Shown: positions 55,199 to 63,364 of the stretch, piece after piece
How the letters are laid out: each line of letters opens with the position of its first letter
Numbering within the stretch: position 1 is the first letter of the stretch
Source: Anaerolineae bacterium
GTDB taxonomy: Bacteria; Chloroflexota; Anaerolineae; Aggregatilineales; J027
Reading direction: 5' to 3'
Length of the DNA stretch: 64,000 nucleotides
NCBI GenBank assembly: GCA_019913005.1
Contig: JAIOHL010000162.1
Span: forward strand, 118,137-182,136
Program-made: the position numbers and the translations under genes
The notes under the pieces: model-generated
The model's database searches: none
What the model was told of the DNA's origin: nothing
Seen by the model: the letters and a program-made list of their open reading frames with translations, nothing else

Positions 55199-56065
55199 TT
55201 ATTCCTTGACAGCGACAACTATATCCTGCCAATCCACGACTCCCTGCCGTCCTGACCAAATTCCGTAGCGGATAGGGTCTTCGATTCGCAGCCCATACTT
55301 CGCATATAGTCCCCGGATGTGGGTTTCATCAAATGCAATGGCCTCTTCGGGGACATGTTTATTCCGTGCCCAAAACTCCGCCGTACGATACTCCATCGGG
55401 ATATTATTCTGGCCTGCCTCAACTAGCTGACGTGATTCCTCATTCAACAAAAAGTAAGTAATCAGGCAGCGTCCACCTTTTTTCAACATTCGCGCAATCT
55501 CAGCCAGATAATTTTCGAGTTCGGCTGGCAGCATATGGGTAAAAACCGAGACCAGAAAGATTAAATCGAAGGTTTCGGCATCGAACGGAAATTTATAATC
55601 AGCCGCTTTGCCGTGCCCTTTGGGGCTATACATCTTGTTATAAATATCTATGAGTTGAAATTGAAAATTCGGATGCGCGGTGGTGATGTGCTGCTGACAC
55701 CATGCGATGCCATCCGGCACAATATCCATCCCGACATAGCGTCCATCACCATCTAACGTTTGAGTTAAGGCCAATGCCATGCGTCCTATGCCCGAACCGA
55801 CTTCCAAAACGGAATGGTTCGACTGTAAATGTCCCAACTCTTTGAAATAAACCACAAAGGTCTGCCCCGCTATATCAAAATGATTACGAAGATCATGTCC
55901 CGCAAAACCATAAATAAAGGCTTGGGAACGTGAGGGCATAGAGGGGTCGGTCTTGCCGCGTACCTGATCTATCCAATCCAAAGTGCGATAATAGGTTCTC
56001 GCGGCGTGCTGCCAAAGAAAATAGCGGGCCTGACCGGGGATTAGACTGCGAACAATGCGCTTCAT
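55199..56065 (-). CDS. Class I SAM methyltransferase
   Basis: A 288-residue methyltransferase. Motif I is VLEVGSGIGRMALALTQ, the acidic strand-2 residue is in YVGMDIVPDGIAW, and AETFDLIFLVSVFTHM and IARMLKKGGRCLITYFLL are the motif IV/VI region. N-terminal RYFLWQHAARTYYRTLDWI may be a membrane-proximal helix. Often such enzymes act in surface-sugar synthesis, but no such gene is adjacent. Convergent with iolC; stands alone. Confidence 0.85.
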   Translation of the reverse strand: MKRIVRSLIPGQARYFLWQHAARTYYRTLDWIDQVRGKTDPSMPSRSQAFIYGFAGHDLRNHFDIAGQTFVVYFKELGHLQSNHSVLEVGSGIGRMALALTQTLDGDGRYVGMDIVPDGIAWCQQHITTAHPNFQFQLIDIYNKMYSPKGHGKAADYKFPFDAETFDLIFLVSVFTHMLPAELENYLAEIARMLKKGGRCLITYFLLNEESRQLVEAGQNNIPMEYRTAEFWARNKHVPEEAIAFDETHIRGLYAKYGLRIEDPIRYGIWSGRQGVVDWQDIVVAVKE

Positions 56066-56079
56066 GAATTGGATGTGTC

Positions 56080-56142
56080 TCCCAATTGAACGAACCGGAA
56101 AGCACTAATCATCCCGATCCCATCTGTTTCTGTCAATTGGGA
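56080..56142. repeat. 10-base inverted repeat upstream of methyltransferase gene
   Basis: TCCCAATTGA (56080-56089) and TCAATTGGGA (56133-56142) are perfect complements 43 bases apart, just before the minus-strand methyltransferase start. It could be a pair of half-sites for a regulator or a chance repeat. Confidence 0.35.
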
Positions 56143-56217
56143 AGTTCAGGTTAAGGCGTCGGCGTGCCAAAAGGGGAGGGGTGCGGGGGTCGGTCTAACT
56201 GCTAATTTGTCATGAAA

Positions 56218-56245
56218 ATGCCCCCATGCAGTGCAGTGAGGGCAT
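56218..56245 (-). terminator. Putative terminator of csbD-like gene
   Basis: ATGCCC (56218-56223) pairs with GGGCAT (56240-56245); inner bases can extend the stem with mismatches. On the minus strand TTTC follows, 23 bases after the CsbD stop. A short T run makes it a weak candidate. Confidence 0.4.
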
Positions 56246-56268
56246 TCCGTTTGTTCCAGCAGCAGTTG

Positions 56269-56484
56269 CTAGACTCTTACGTTACGTTCCCATTCCTCAA
56301 CTTGACGGCTTGCGGCCTCACGGGTGATGCCATAGGTCTCTTGGATTTTGCCAATCAACTTATCGCGGTTGCCAGCGATTTGTTGCCACTGATCGTCGGT
56401 CAGCTTGCCCCATTGAAGGCGTGCCTCCCCCATCAATTGTTTCCAATTACCAGCAATCTTATCCCAGCTTGAAGGCTTCGACAT
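56269..56484 (-). CDS. CsbD-family stress protein
   Basis: A 71-residue charged, helical protein of the CsbD/UPF0337 family. DKIAGNWKQLMGEARLQWGKL and DQWQQIAGNRDKLIGKIQE are the typical halves, given here in part as KLTDDQWQQIAGNRDKLIGK. AAGGACGG lies about 9 bases before the ATG. Homologues are stress-induced in many bacteria, with unknown mechanism. It neighbours a DUF1328 gene, another small stress-associated family. Confidence 0.92.
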   Translation of the reverse strand: MSKPSSWDKIAGNWKQLMGEARLQWGKLTDDQWQQIAGNRDKLIGKIQETYGITREAASRQVEEWERNVRV

Positions 56485-56731
56485 TTTGTTCCGTCCTTTC
56501 CATTCGTTTGAACGCTTTCAGAATATATTCAACTGAGTTCCAGAACATGGGACAGGTGGTCAAAAGATACCCCACCAACTAGGTATCATTCGAAGGCGCT
56601 AACGGCCCATACCAAAACCCACTCAATCACCCATGTGCATGATGCTAACTGCAACTAAATTTATATCACCGTTCGAAAGCTGCCTACTCCCATGAGAGGC
56701 AATGAATATGGAGACGGCAAGGAGACATATC

Positions 56732-56899
56732 ATGTTAAGTTGGGCATTGATTTTCTTGGTTATTGCGCTCATCGCTGGGTTAATGGGATTCGGCGTGATT
56801 GCGGGGACGGCTGCTGGGATTGCCAAAATCCTATTCTTCGTCTTCTTGGTATTGTTTGTCCTATCCCTGCTGATGGGACGGCGACCCGTCATTGAATAG
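56732..56899 (+). CDS. DUF1328 small membrane protein (YtjA-like)
   Basis: A 55-residue protein with two hydrophobic helices separated by a Gly-rich turn ([36 protein letters not shown]). This is the DUF1328/YtjA pattern. ATG 56732 is preferred: AAGGAG lies 7 bases before it and the family starts with MLSWA. Longer in-frame starts add an unrelated basic leader. Found near CsbD genes in other genomes too; function unknown. Confidence 0.88.
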   Translation: MLSWALIFLVIALIAGLMGFGVIAGTAAGIAKILFFVFLVLFVLSLLMGRRPVIE

Positions 56900-56916
56900 C
56901 CGCCACCAGTTCTCTT

Positions 56917-56956
56917 TATACTGAAAGCCGTGTCAGACTAGGCTCGGCTTTCTATA
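56917..56956 (+). terminator. Hairpin after DUF1328 gene
   Basis: GAAAGCCG (56923-56930) pairs with CGGCTTTC (56945-56952), flanked by TATA on both sides, with a 14-base loop. It lies 24 bases past the DUF1328 stop and is followed by TATACTTACTTACTT. It probably ends that transcript. Confidence 0.5.
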
Positions 56957-57035
56957 CTTACTTACTTGGTCTCGCTCATCGCTAGACTGGGTAGTTTGAT
57001 GGAATATCGTTATGCACAGGCTGGCTCTTGGTCTC

Positions 57036-57836
57036 TCATCCCCCAAAATGCCTTTCAAGCCAATGGATGGCAAAGGCTGACAAATCGGCAGCATCCAATA
57101 GGTAGGAATCTGCTTGACCCACTTGGCCGCGCCGCCCCTTGCCTTCTTCCGCTAGGTAGGCCATCGCAATCTGTTCAAACGAATACTCATCATGAACCTC
57201 GCCAGTAGCATAATCTTCAATGTCGAGCCATAGCTTCTGACCATTTTGCAGCACCGGGCATTGGTAATGGATGATCTTTTTGTGGCGCAGTTTTGCACAA
57301 TATTCGGCATAATGGAGCAACGTGATGGTATAGAGCGGCGCTCCAAGCATCAAGACCCGCCCGTTGAGTTGTACCAATTTCTCCAATGGTGAACCCGTTC
57401 CATATCCATAATTTAGGGGATGATTTTGAGTAAGCAGGGCAGCATGAGAGCCTAACGCCACCATTGAGGCTTCAGGATTGGCGCTACGTTGGGTACCGGG
57501 CCAAGTCCGTAGAAACTCCACCAAAACACTGTTTTCGCGCACGGAGCGTGCAATCGCAGGATCAAATGCGGGGTGCTGTTCGTAGTAGACCTGCCGAGCC
57601 TCCAGCGATAACTCCCCCACAAAATCTGGGATGTCCTGCCAACCCGCATACATCATCACCGTTCCAGTGGGCGTCAAGGCTTCTAAAAGAGCCTGCAAAA
57701 TAACATTGGGGCCGCCCATGATGTGGCCTACCGATTTCACCGAGGCGTGCAGCATTACGACCTGTCCGGGGCTTACCCCCAGTGCCTTGAACCCCTCGAC
57801 CAATTGGGTCTGTGTATAAGGGATAGAATCACTCAT
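57036..57836 (-). CDS. AAC(3)-family N-acetyltransferase
   Basis: A 266-residue protein of the aminoglycoside 3-N-acetyltransferase family. VVMLHASVKSVGHIMGGP near the N-terminus, MMYAGWQD, and NHPLNYGYGTGSPLEKL with the catalytic His region are typical, as is GRVLMLGAPLYTITLLHYAE. Chromosomal members often act on unknown amines and need not give resistance. AAGGA about 12 bases upstream. It follows the pgmB-like gene by 86 bases on the same strand, so it may or may not share its transcript. Confidence 0.9.
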   Translation of the reverse strand: MSDSIPYTQTQLVEGFKALGVSPGQVVMLHASVKSVGHIMGGPNVILQALLEALTPTGTVMMYAGWQDIPDFVGELSLEARQVYYEQHPAFDPAIARSVRENSVLVEFLRTWPGTQRSANPEASMVALGSHAALLTQNHPLNYGYGTGSPLEKLVQLNGRVLMLGAPLYTITLLHYAEYCAKLRHKKIIHYQCPVLQNGQKLWLDIEDYATGEVHDEYSFEQIAMAYLAEEGKGRRGQVGQADSYLLDAADLSAFAIHWLERHFGG

Positions 57837-57922
57837 TACTTGTTCTGATCCTTCTGCTCTATTCGTCGTAATACGGGCATTGAATCTACACTGTTGAATA
57901 GGCCGATGGGATTATCCTCCGA

Positions 57923-58564
57923 TCAGGTAATGCGAAAATCATGGATGTGAGCGGTTTTGAGTCCCTCCGGGAGAATATAATGCGCCCGTCCAATCCGCTC
58001 ATCTGGCCCGATCCCGATTGCATGAAAGCCACCCGCAATTGCAGCGTCCACCCCTGCTTCCGCATCCTCAAACACAAAACAACGAGTGGGCCATAGCCCT
58101 AGACGCCCCGCAACCCAGATAAACAAATCCGGCGCAGGTTTATGATTAACCACACAATAACCATCCCCAATTGCGTCAAAAAGGGGTTCAATCCCCAAAC
58201 GACGAATGACAGTCATGGCGTTTTTGCTGGCAGACCCCAACCCTAGTCGAATGCCAGTAACTTTGGCCTCCGTAAGGAAAGGGAGCACCCCCGGGAGTAG
58301 ATCACCGGGCGTGATGTTTTCGAGCAATGCCTGATAGTAGTTATTTTTGCGGGTTTCCATTTTAACCAGCTTGTCTTCTGGAAAAACCCGCCCTTTGAGG
58401 AGTAGCTCGAGGCTGCGGCGGCGTGGCACCCCCCGCAGAGCCTCATTAGCTTGGCGGGTAAAGGGGATATTTTCTTCATCCGCCACCTGCTTCCAAGCCT
58501 GATAGTGATACTCGGCAGTGTCTGTAATGACCCCGTCTAAATCGAAAATGAAACCGAGTTCCAT
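57923..58564 (-). CDS. pgmB: Beta-phosphoglucomutase-like HAD phosphatase fold enzyme
   Basis: A 213-residue HAD protein. The nucleophile motif is FIFDLDGVITDTAEYHY (Asp8, Asp10), followed by a cap with RGVPRRRSLELLL, LGSASKNAMTV (motif II) and CFVFEDAEAGVDAA (motif IV). The context, one base after a GH65 phosphorylase gene, points to beta-phosphoglucomutase, converting the beta-glucose 1-phosphate released by GH65 enzymes to glucose 6-phosphate. HAD assignment is firm; the exact substrate is from context. Confidence 0.88.
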   Translation of the reverse strand: MELGFIFDLDGVITDTAEYHYQAWKQVADEENIPFTRQANEALRGVPRRRSLELLLKGRVFPEDKLVKMETRKNNYYQALLENITPGDLLPGVLPFLTEAKVTGIRLGLGSASKNAMTVIRRLGIEPLFDAIGDGYCVVNHKPAPDLFIWVAGRLGLWPTRCFVFEDAEAGVDAAIAGGFHAIGIGPDERIGRAHYILPEGLKTAHIHDFRIT

Positions 58565-58565
58565 G

Positions 58566-60722
58566 TTATTCCACCATGATTGTCATAGGTGTGCCCCGAT
58601 AGAAAATGCGGAAGGTCACACGCTTCCAATGCTCCGGCAAATGTGGACGGGTGATCGGGCCGTTCTCGGTCAATTCCAATCCGCACAATCCCTTCACAAC
58701 CGCCTGCCATACTCCACCACAGCAGGCCGCATGGATGCCATCACGGACATTCCCTTTATGGTCATCCAGATCAAGGGTGGCAGCATAGATGAAATAGTCG
58801 TAGGCTTCTTCATTCAAACCTAAATGGGCGGCGACAATCGCGTGCATGGCCGGACTAAGCGACGACCCGTGATCCACCACGCCAGAATATTCATCCCAGT
58901 TGCGACGCAGGAAAACATCATCACCTAACTGATTTCCAAGCAGGGCCATCAGCATCACTACATCAGCCTGTTTAATGACCCGTGATACTTGGGTTTTGGC
59001 ATGACCCAAAATCATGTCCATATTTGTGGTGCGTGGCGTATAATCCTCTAAATTGATAGGTTTCAGCCGCTCAAAGAAGTTCTCAAATTGCTCAAATACA
59101 CCATTTTGCATTGGAATCCACATTTTTTCGGTAACCGATTGCCAGTGGTCAAAAAGGGCATCGGACAGACCAAGCTGTTCAGCTAATCGGGCGGCATCGG
59201 CAGGGTAGTGCTGCTGCAAATACGCCCAAACACCAAGCGCTTCCTGCAAATGCCAAACCACCATACGGTTCGTAAACACGCTGTTGTCAATATTTTCATG
59301 ATATTCGTCCGGGCCGATTTGCTGACGAAGTTCATAACGATCAAGCGCTTGGTTATATTCGACGCGGCTACCCCAAAATTTGGCCGTATCCAGCACGATT
59401 TCTGCTCCGTACTGCCGGAGCCAATCATGATCGTGCGTCCAGTGCCAATAGTGCAGAATGGCATAGGCAATGTCTGTCGAAATATGCTGCTCATGATCCC
59501 CTGTCCAAATGCGAATTGGATTACCATCCAATCCTGTCACCCAGCGCGGTGTGGTTTCTTCACCTGTGTCGGCACTCTCCCACGGGAACATTGCACCCTG
59601 ATAGCCTAATTCGGCGGCCTTGTGGCGGGCACCCAGCAGGTTGTGATAGCGATACATCAACAAGCGTCGCGCCAAATCTGGTTGGGCGAGGGTTAGCGGT
59701 GGTAGGATAAACAATTCGGTGTCCCAAAATACATGTCCCTTATATCCGTGTCCGCTTAGTGTCTTTGCGCCAATACTGACCCGTTCTTCATGTGTTGGGC
59801 TGGCGATCAGAAAGTGATAGGTACAGAAACGCACGGCGCGTTGGGCAATTTCGTCGCCTTCAATTTGGATGTCGAAATGTTGCCAATAGGCATCCCACGC
59901 CTTAACATGAGCCGCATATAAAGCCTTATAACCCGATTCAACCGCCGAACGGAGTGTATTCACGGCATTGGTAAAGGGGTCTTGTCCTTCGCGGTTGGTA
60001 TGAAGTGATACCAGTTTGGTCAGCACCACTTTTTGGTTTTGGGATACCTCAAACTTGCTCTGATAGCCTCCTACACCCATTTGGATGGTTGCAGTTGCCC
60101 CCTCAATTTGCACATGGGCCGCCATGCCAATTTCATATCTACTTGGCGCGGTCTTGCCGTGTACTGTCACAAAGGGCTGACCGTCAACGGATTTAAGAAA
60201 GTCCCAATGATTCACATCTTCGTAATGATAGGAAGCCGCTTCGAGAGGAGCATTCACCTCAATCGTATGTTCGCCTTCATTCAGTACCTGCACCAAAACC
60301 TGCACGCCCATCACATGGGGATTTGCAAGGCTGGCAAATCGCTCAAAAGCAAGACGTACCGTGTCCCCATTTGGGGAACGCCATAGCACCCCTCGCCGCA
60401 AAACCGCCTCTTTTAAATTCAAGCTGCGATCATATCCGAGGATTTTGCCTTCGCTGAGTTGAAACCAAGCACCATTCACAGCAATGTGGAGCGACAGCCA
60501 ATTGGGGAGCGGCACTAATTCCGGCACAGTCTGTTCTGAGGTCTGGTTAAATATACCCGCCGCCAGTGTTAAGGCACTATCGTTGGGATACCCTTCCTCA
60601 AAACTACCGCGCACCCCTACCAAGCCATTGCCGATGGTATAGATGGTTTCTGAATGTAATAGTTGACCGGGTTTAAAGGGATATTCGGTCACTTCCCATT
60701 GTCTGCGTTCAAAAGACTTCAT
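58566..60722 (-). CDS. GH65 disaccharide phosphorylase
   Basis: A 718-residue GH65 enzyme. The N-terminal beta-sandwich (1-270) begins TIGNGLVGVRGSFEEG. A helical linker precedes the (alpha/alpha)6 barrel with GHGYKGHVFWDTELF (324-338), GAMFPWESADTGEE and the general acid Glu473 in IGPDEYHENIDNSVFTN. A C-terminal small beta domain follows. It phosphorolyses an alpha-linked glucose disaccharide (trehalose, kojibiose, nigerose or maltose) to beta-glucose 1-phosphate. The start overlaps the lacI-type stop by 4 bases. Which disaccharide cannot be told by eye. Confidence 0.94.
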   Translation of the reverse strand: MKSFERRQWEVTEYPFKPGQLLHSETIYTIGNGLVGVRGSFEEGYPNDSALTLAAGIFNQTSEQTVPELVPLPNWLSLHIAVNGAWFQLSEGKILGYDRSLNLKEAVLRRGVLWRSPNGDTVRLAFERFASLANPHVMGVQVLVQVLNEGEHTIEVNAPLEAASYHYEDVNHWDFLKSVDGQPFVTVHGKTAPSRYEIGMAAHVQIEGATATIQMGVGGYQSKFEVSQNQKVVLTKLVSLHTNREGQDPFTNAVNTLRSAVESGYKALYAAHVKAWDAYWQHFDIQIEGDEIAQRAVRFCTYHFLIASPTHEERVSIGAKTLSGHGYKGHVFWDTELFILPPLTLAQPDLARRLLMYRYHNLLGARHKAAELGYQGAMFPWESADTGEETTPRWVTGLDGNPIRIWTGDHEQHISTDIAYAILHYWHWTHDHDWLRQYGAEIVLDTAKFWGSRVEYNQALDRYELRQQIGPDEYHENIDNSVFTNRMVVWHLQEALGVWAYLQQHYPADAARLAEQLGLSDALFDHWQSVTEKMWIPMQNGVFEQFENFFERLKPINLEDYTPRTTNMDMILGHAKTQVSRVIKQADVVMLMALLGNQLGDDVFLRRNWDEYSGVVDHGSSLSPAMHAIVAAHLGLNEEAYDYFIYAATLDLDDHKGNVRDGIHAACCGGVWQAVVKGLCGLELTENGPITRPHLPEHWKRVTFRIFYRGTPMTIMVE

Positions 60723-61732
60723 TGACCAAAATCTCCAAGACTGCTTGCTCGAACGACAAGCGTGGGTAGAAGCAGATGCTGTTGTGGAACAAACGACTCA
60801 TCATCAATTTGTTGGATGAGCATCTCAACCATCAACGCGGCAACATCTTCGATGGGTTGACGTACCGAAGTTAAGGGTGGAGTCAAAAATTCGCCCAGCG
60901 GTATATCGTCAAAACCTGTGATCGCAGCCCGGTAACCTCGGTCACGCAGCGCCTGCATCGCGCCCAAAGCGATCGTATCGCTCATGGCGACAATTCCGGT
61001 TGGGAGCGTTGGTAAATCCAGTAAGGCTTGAGCGGCTAGGTAGCCGTCGGACACGCGGTGTTCTGCAACCACCACCAATTCCGGATTATAGGGCACCCCA
61101 GAGTCCGCCAGTGCCGTCACATAACCTCGGTAGCGGGCGTCACCGGAGACCGAACCCTCTGGCTCACGGATCAAAGCGATTCGGCGATGTCCCTGTTCAA
61201 TAAGATGCTGGGTCGCCATACGAATCCCATTCATCCCATCCACGTCCACCCAGCACGTTTCTTCATCCAGAGGCGAGGTGCTCTGCCCAAATGCCACGAA
61301 CGGGAATTTGATCTTGTGCAGATGTCGTATACGCACATCGTTATGTACGGTATGCGACAGAATAAATCCGTCTACCCGTTGGCTCTTGATAAGATCATCA
61401 TAAACAGCTAATCCGTTTTCGGCAGGAGCACGTACCAAAAGCAGATGACGACCACGCTGTTCGGTATAAAACATCGTGTAATGCAAAAACTCTTCTAAGA
61501 TAGCGTTGACATCACCCGGGCTTGGCCCAAAGTTCCAAGGATACCCGACGATACGAGCACGGTTATCACGCAGGCTCTGAGCACCAATGCGCGGGACATA
61601 ACCTAAACGCTCTACTACGTCCATAACCTTTTGGCGGGTTTCCTCACTAATGTGGCCTTTATTGTTAAGCACATACGAGACTGTTGTAACCGATACACCA
61701 GCTTCGCGTGCTACTTCCCGAATTGAAATCAT
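60719..61732 (-). CDS. LacI-family regulator of disaccharide operon
   Basis: A 337-residue LacI/GalR regulator. The N-terminal helix-turn-helix is ISIREVAREAGVSVTTVSYV with VLNNKG and GYVPRIGAQSL. The ligand-binding periplasmic-like core contains RRIALIREPEGSVSGDARYRG in part, and TGFDDIPLGEFLTPPLTSV. ATG 61732 is chosen: it gives the standard HTH start and overlaps the stop of the YesL-like gene. It lies inside the operon between transport and GH65 genes, so it probably autoregulates the set in response to the disaccharide. Confidence 0.93.
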   Translation of the reverse strand: MISIREVAREAGVSVTTVSYVLNNKGHISEETRQKVMDVVERLGYVPRIGAQSLRDNRARIVGYPWNFGPSPGDVNAILEEFLHYTMFYTEQRGRHLLLVRAPAENGLAVYDDLIKSQRVDGFILSHTVHNDVRIRHLHKIKFPFVAFGQSTSPLDEETCWVDVDGMNGIRMATQHLIEQGHRRIALIREPEGSVSGDARYRGYVTALADSGVPYNPELVVVAEHRVSDGYLAAQALLDLPTLPTGIVAMSDTIALGAMQALRDRGYRAAITGFDDIPLGEFLTPPLTSVRQPIEDVAALMVEMLIQQIDDESFVPQQHLLLPTLVVRASSLGDFGQ

Positions 61733-62361
61733 GAGTGTTTTTCCTGAGATGATCGAAACTCCGCAAGGCGATTTAAGACAGCCGCCGTGCCTATGGCAGC
61801 AATAGTGCTCCATGTCAACAAAATCCATAACATGGGGAGCACCGTACTGATAGCGGATAGGAGCATAACGCCTAACACAACAGCGAATGTGAAAAGTGGG
61901 TTCTTGAGGGTCATCACCAATGCGTTGCGGGTCGCCCCCCAAACAGACGGGTTTTCCATTTCATAATACAATGCCCACGTGTACAGCACGACCCCGCCCC
62001 ATGCGAATGTGCTGCATAACCATGCAAGTCGCAGACAGTAAACCGCAAAACCCGGCACATCATTATAGGCCAAAAAATTGGAAAATGTGACCCCCACAAA
62101 CAATACATTCACCATGCCCCACGGCAAAGCACGCCATAAATTCTCGCGGAATGTTTCCCAAAACAGGCCGAGATCAGCAGTGGTGGGTTCGGTCTGTGTT
62201 TCATACGCCATCCGCACCAATGCACTGTACGCGGCAGGGGCAGTGACAATCGGCAGTGACAGCAGCAAAAAAGCTAGATTGCCCCAAATATAGGCATAGC
62301 CATTTCGCCGCACACTGTTGATGCCTTGCAATACCACACGCCACCCCTGCCAAATTGCCAT
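61729..62361 (-). CDS. YesL/DUF624-family membrane protein
   Basis: A 210-residue protein with about five membrane helices. The N-terminal WQGWRVVLQGINSVRRNGYAYIWGN is given in part as INSVRRNGYAYIWGN; such openings and the LPIVTAPAAYSALVRM motif are typical of the YesL/DUF624 family, which is often encoded with carbohydrate ABC transporters. Function unknown, possibly assisting the importer. It lies 6 bases after malG-type gene and overlaps lacI. Confidence 0.85.
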   Translation of the reverse strand: MAIWQGWRVVLQGINSVRRNGYAYIWGNLAFLLLSLPIVTAPAAYSALVRMAYETQTEPTTADLGLFWETFRENLWRALPWGMVNVLFVGVTFSNFLAYNDVPGFAVYCLRLAWLCSTFAWGGVVLYTWALYYEMENPSVWGATRNALVMTLKNPLFTFAVVLGVMLLSAISTVLPMLWILLTWSTIAAIGTAAVLNRLAEFRSSQEKHS

Positions 62362-62367
62362 GTCGCT

Positions 62368-63351
62368 TTATCCTTTTAGTCCTGTATAGCTGACCCCCTC
62401 TACAAAATATCGTTGAAACATAAAAAAAATCAAGGCTAAGGGCAAGGTGGTAATCACCGAACCTGCTAGAAAAGAGTGCCAGCGAAGCTGCTCCCCAAAT
62501 TCGCCACGTAGGAATGACAACCCTAAAGGCAGCGTCCATAATTCGCTCTTGGATGAAACCAGCAGCAGCACCTGAAGAAATTCATTCCACATACCCTGAA
62601 AACTGAAAATCGCTAGGGCGGTCATGGCAGGGGTGGAAATGGGCAGGATAAGGCGGAAAAAGATGGTAAAACGACCTGCACCATCTACCATTGCGGCTTC
62701 TTCTAGCTCTTTAGGGATGGATTCAAAAAACTGCTTCATCAAAAACACCCCAAATAGGCTAGCCGAAAACGGAATAATCAGGGCAGGATAGCTGTTAAGT
62801 AGCCCAATCTCCTTTAAGAGGATAAAACGTGGCAGCAGCAGCACGATCCCCGGAATCATCAGCAGGCTTAACACAAAAAAGAAGATGATGCGATTGCCGG
62901 GAAATTTGAGACGGGCCAATGCGTACCCTGCCAATGAATCAAACAAAAGGCGTAGGAACATAACCGCCAATGACACAAAAGCGGTATTAAACAGCCAGCG
63001 CGGTAGTTTCTGATCAAAAATTTCTCGATAGCCGTCGAGTGTTGGGTTAAAAGTAACCTGTTTAGAAGTCTCGCCCGCTGGGAGAACAGTTTTCCGTTCC
63101 CGCCCTGTGTCATCAATAATGGTGGGTTCACAGGTAACGTCCATTGGCGGTACAGGCACCAACGATTGGGGAAATGCTTGGATGGCGGGTAGACATTTAA
63201 ACGAATTACTGATCGTAAAAAGAAATGGCAGGATTTGTATCAATGCGAAGATCACCAGAATGGAATAACCAATCGTCGGCATTGCCACATTAATCATTCT
63301 TCTAGTGCCACTGCGAGCCTGTTGGGTTTGTGCGGAGGCAATGGTTGTCAT
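62368..63351 (-). CDS. MalG-type carbohydrate ABC permease
   Basis: A 327-residue permease with six membrane helices. The EAA loop is EAAMVDGAGRFTIFFRLILP. An enlarged outer loop after helix 1 (about 55-100, containing MDVTCEPTIIDDTGRERKT) makes it longer than the usual 275-290. Pairs with the MalF-type permease encoded upstream; the binding protein is presumably beyond the window edge and the ATPase elsewhere (often a shared MsmK type). Confidence 0.92.
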   Translation of the reverse strand: MTTIASAQTQQARSGTRRMINVAMPTIGYSILVIFALIQILPFLFTISNSFKCLPAIQAFPQSLVPVPPMDVTCEPTIIDDTGRERKTVLPAGETSKQVTFNPTLDGYREIFDQKLPRWLFNTAFVSLAVMFLRLLFDSLAGYALARLKFPGNRIIFFFVLSLLMIPGIVLLLPRFILLKEIGLLNSYPALIIPFSASLFGVFLMKQFFESIPKELEEAAMVDGAGRFTIFFRLILPISTPAMTALAIFSFQGMWNEFLQVLLLVSSKSELWTLPLGLSFLRGEFGEQLRWHSFLAGSVITTLPLALIFFMFQRYFVEGVSYTGLKG

Positions 63352-63364
63352 CTCAATGTCTCCT

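Noticed and set aside
61733..61942. Upstream extension of the LacI-type protein
   Set aside because: It overlaps the YesL-like gene and precedes the standard helix-turn-helix start; the residues are Cys/His-rich and shadow-like.
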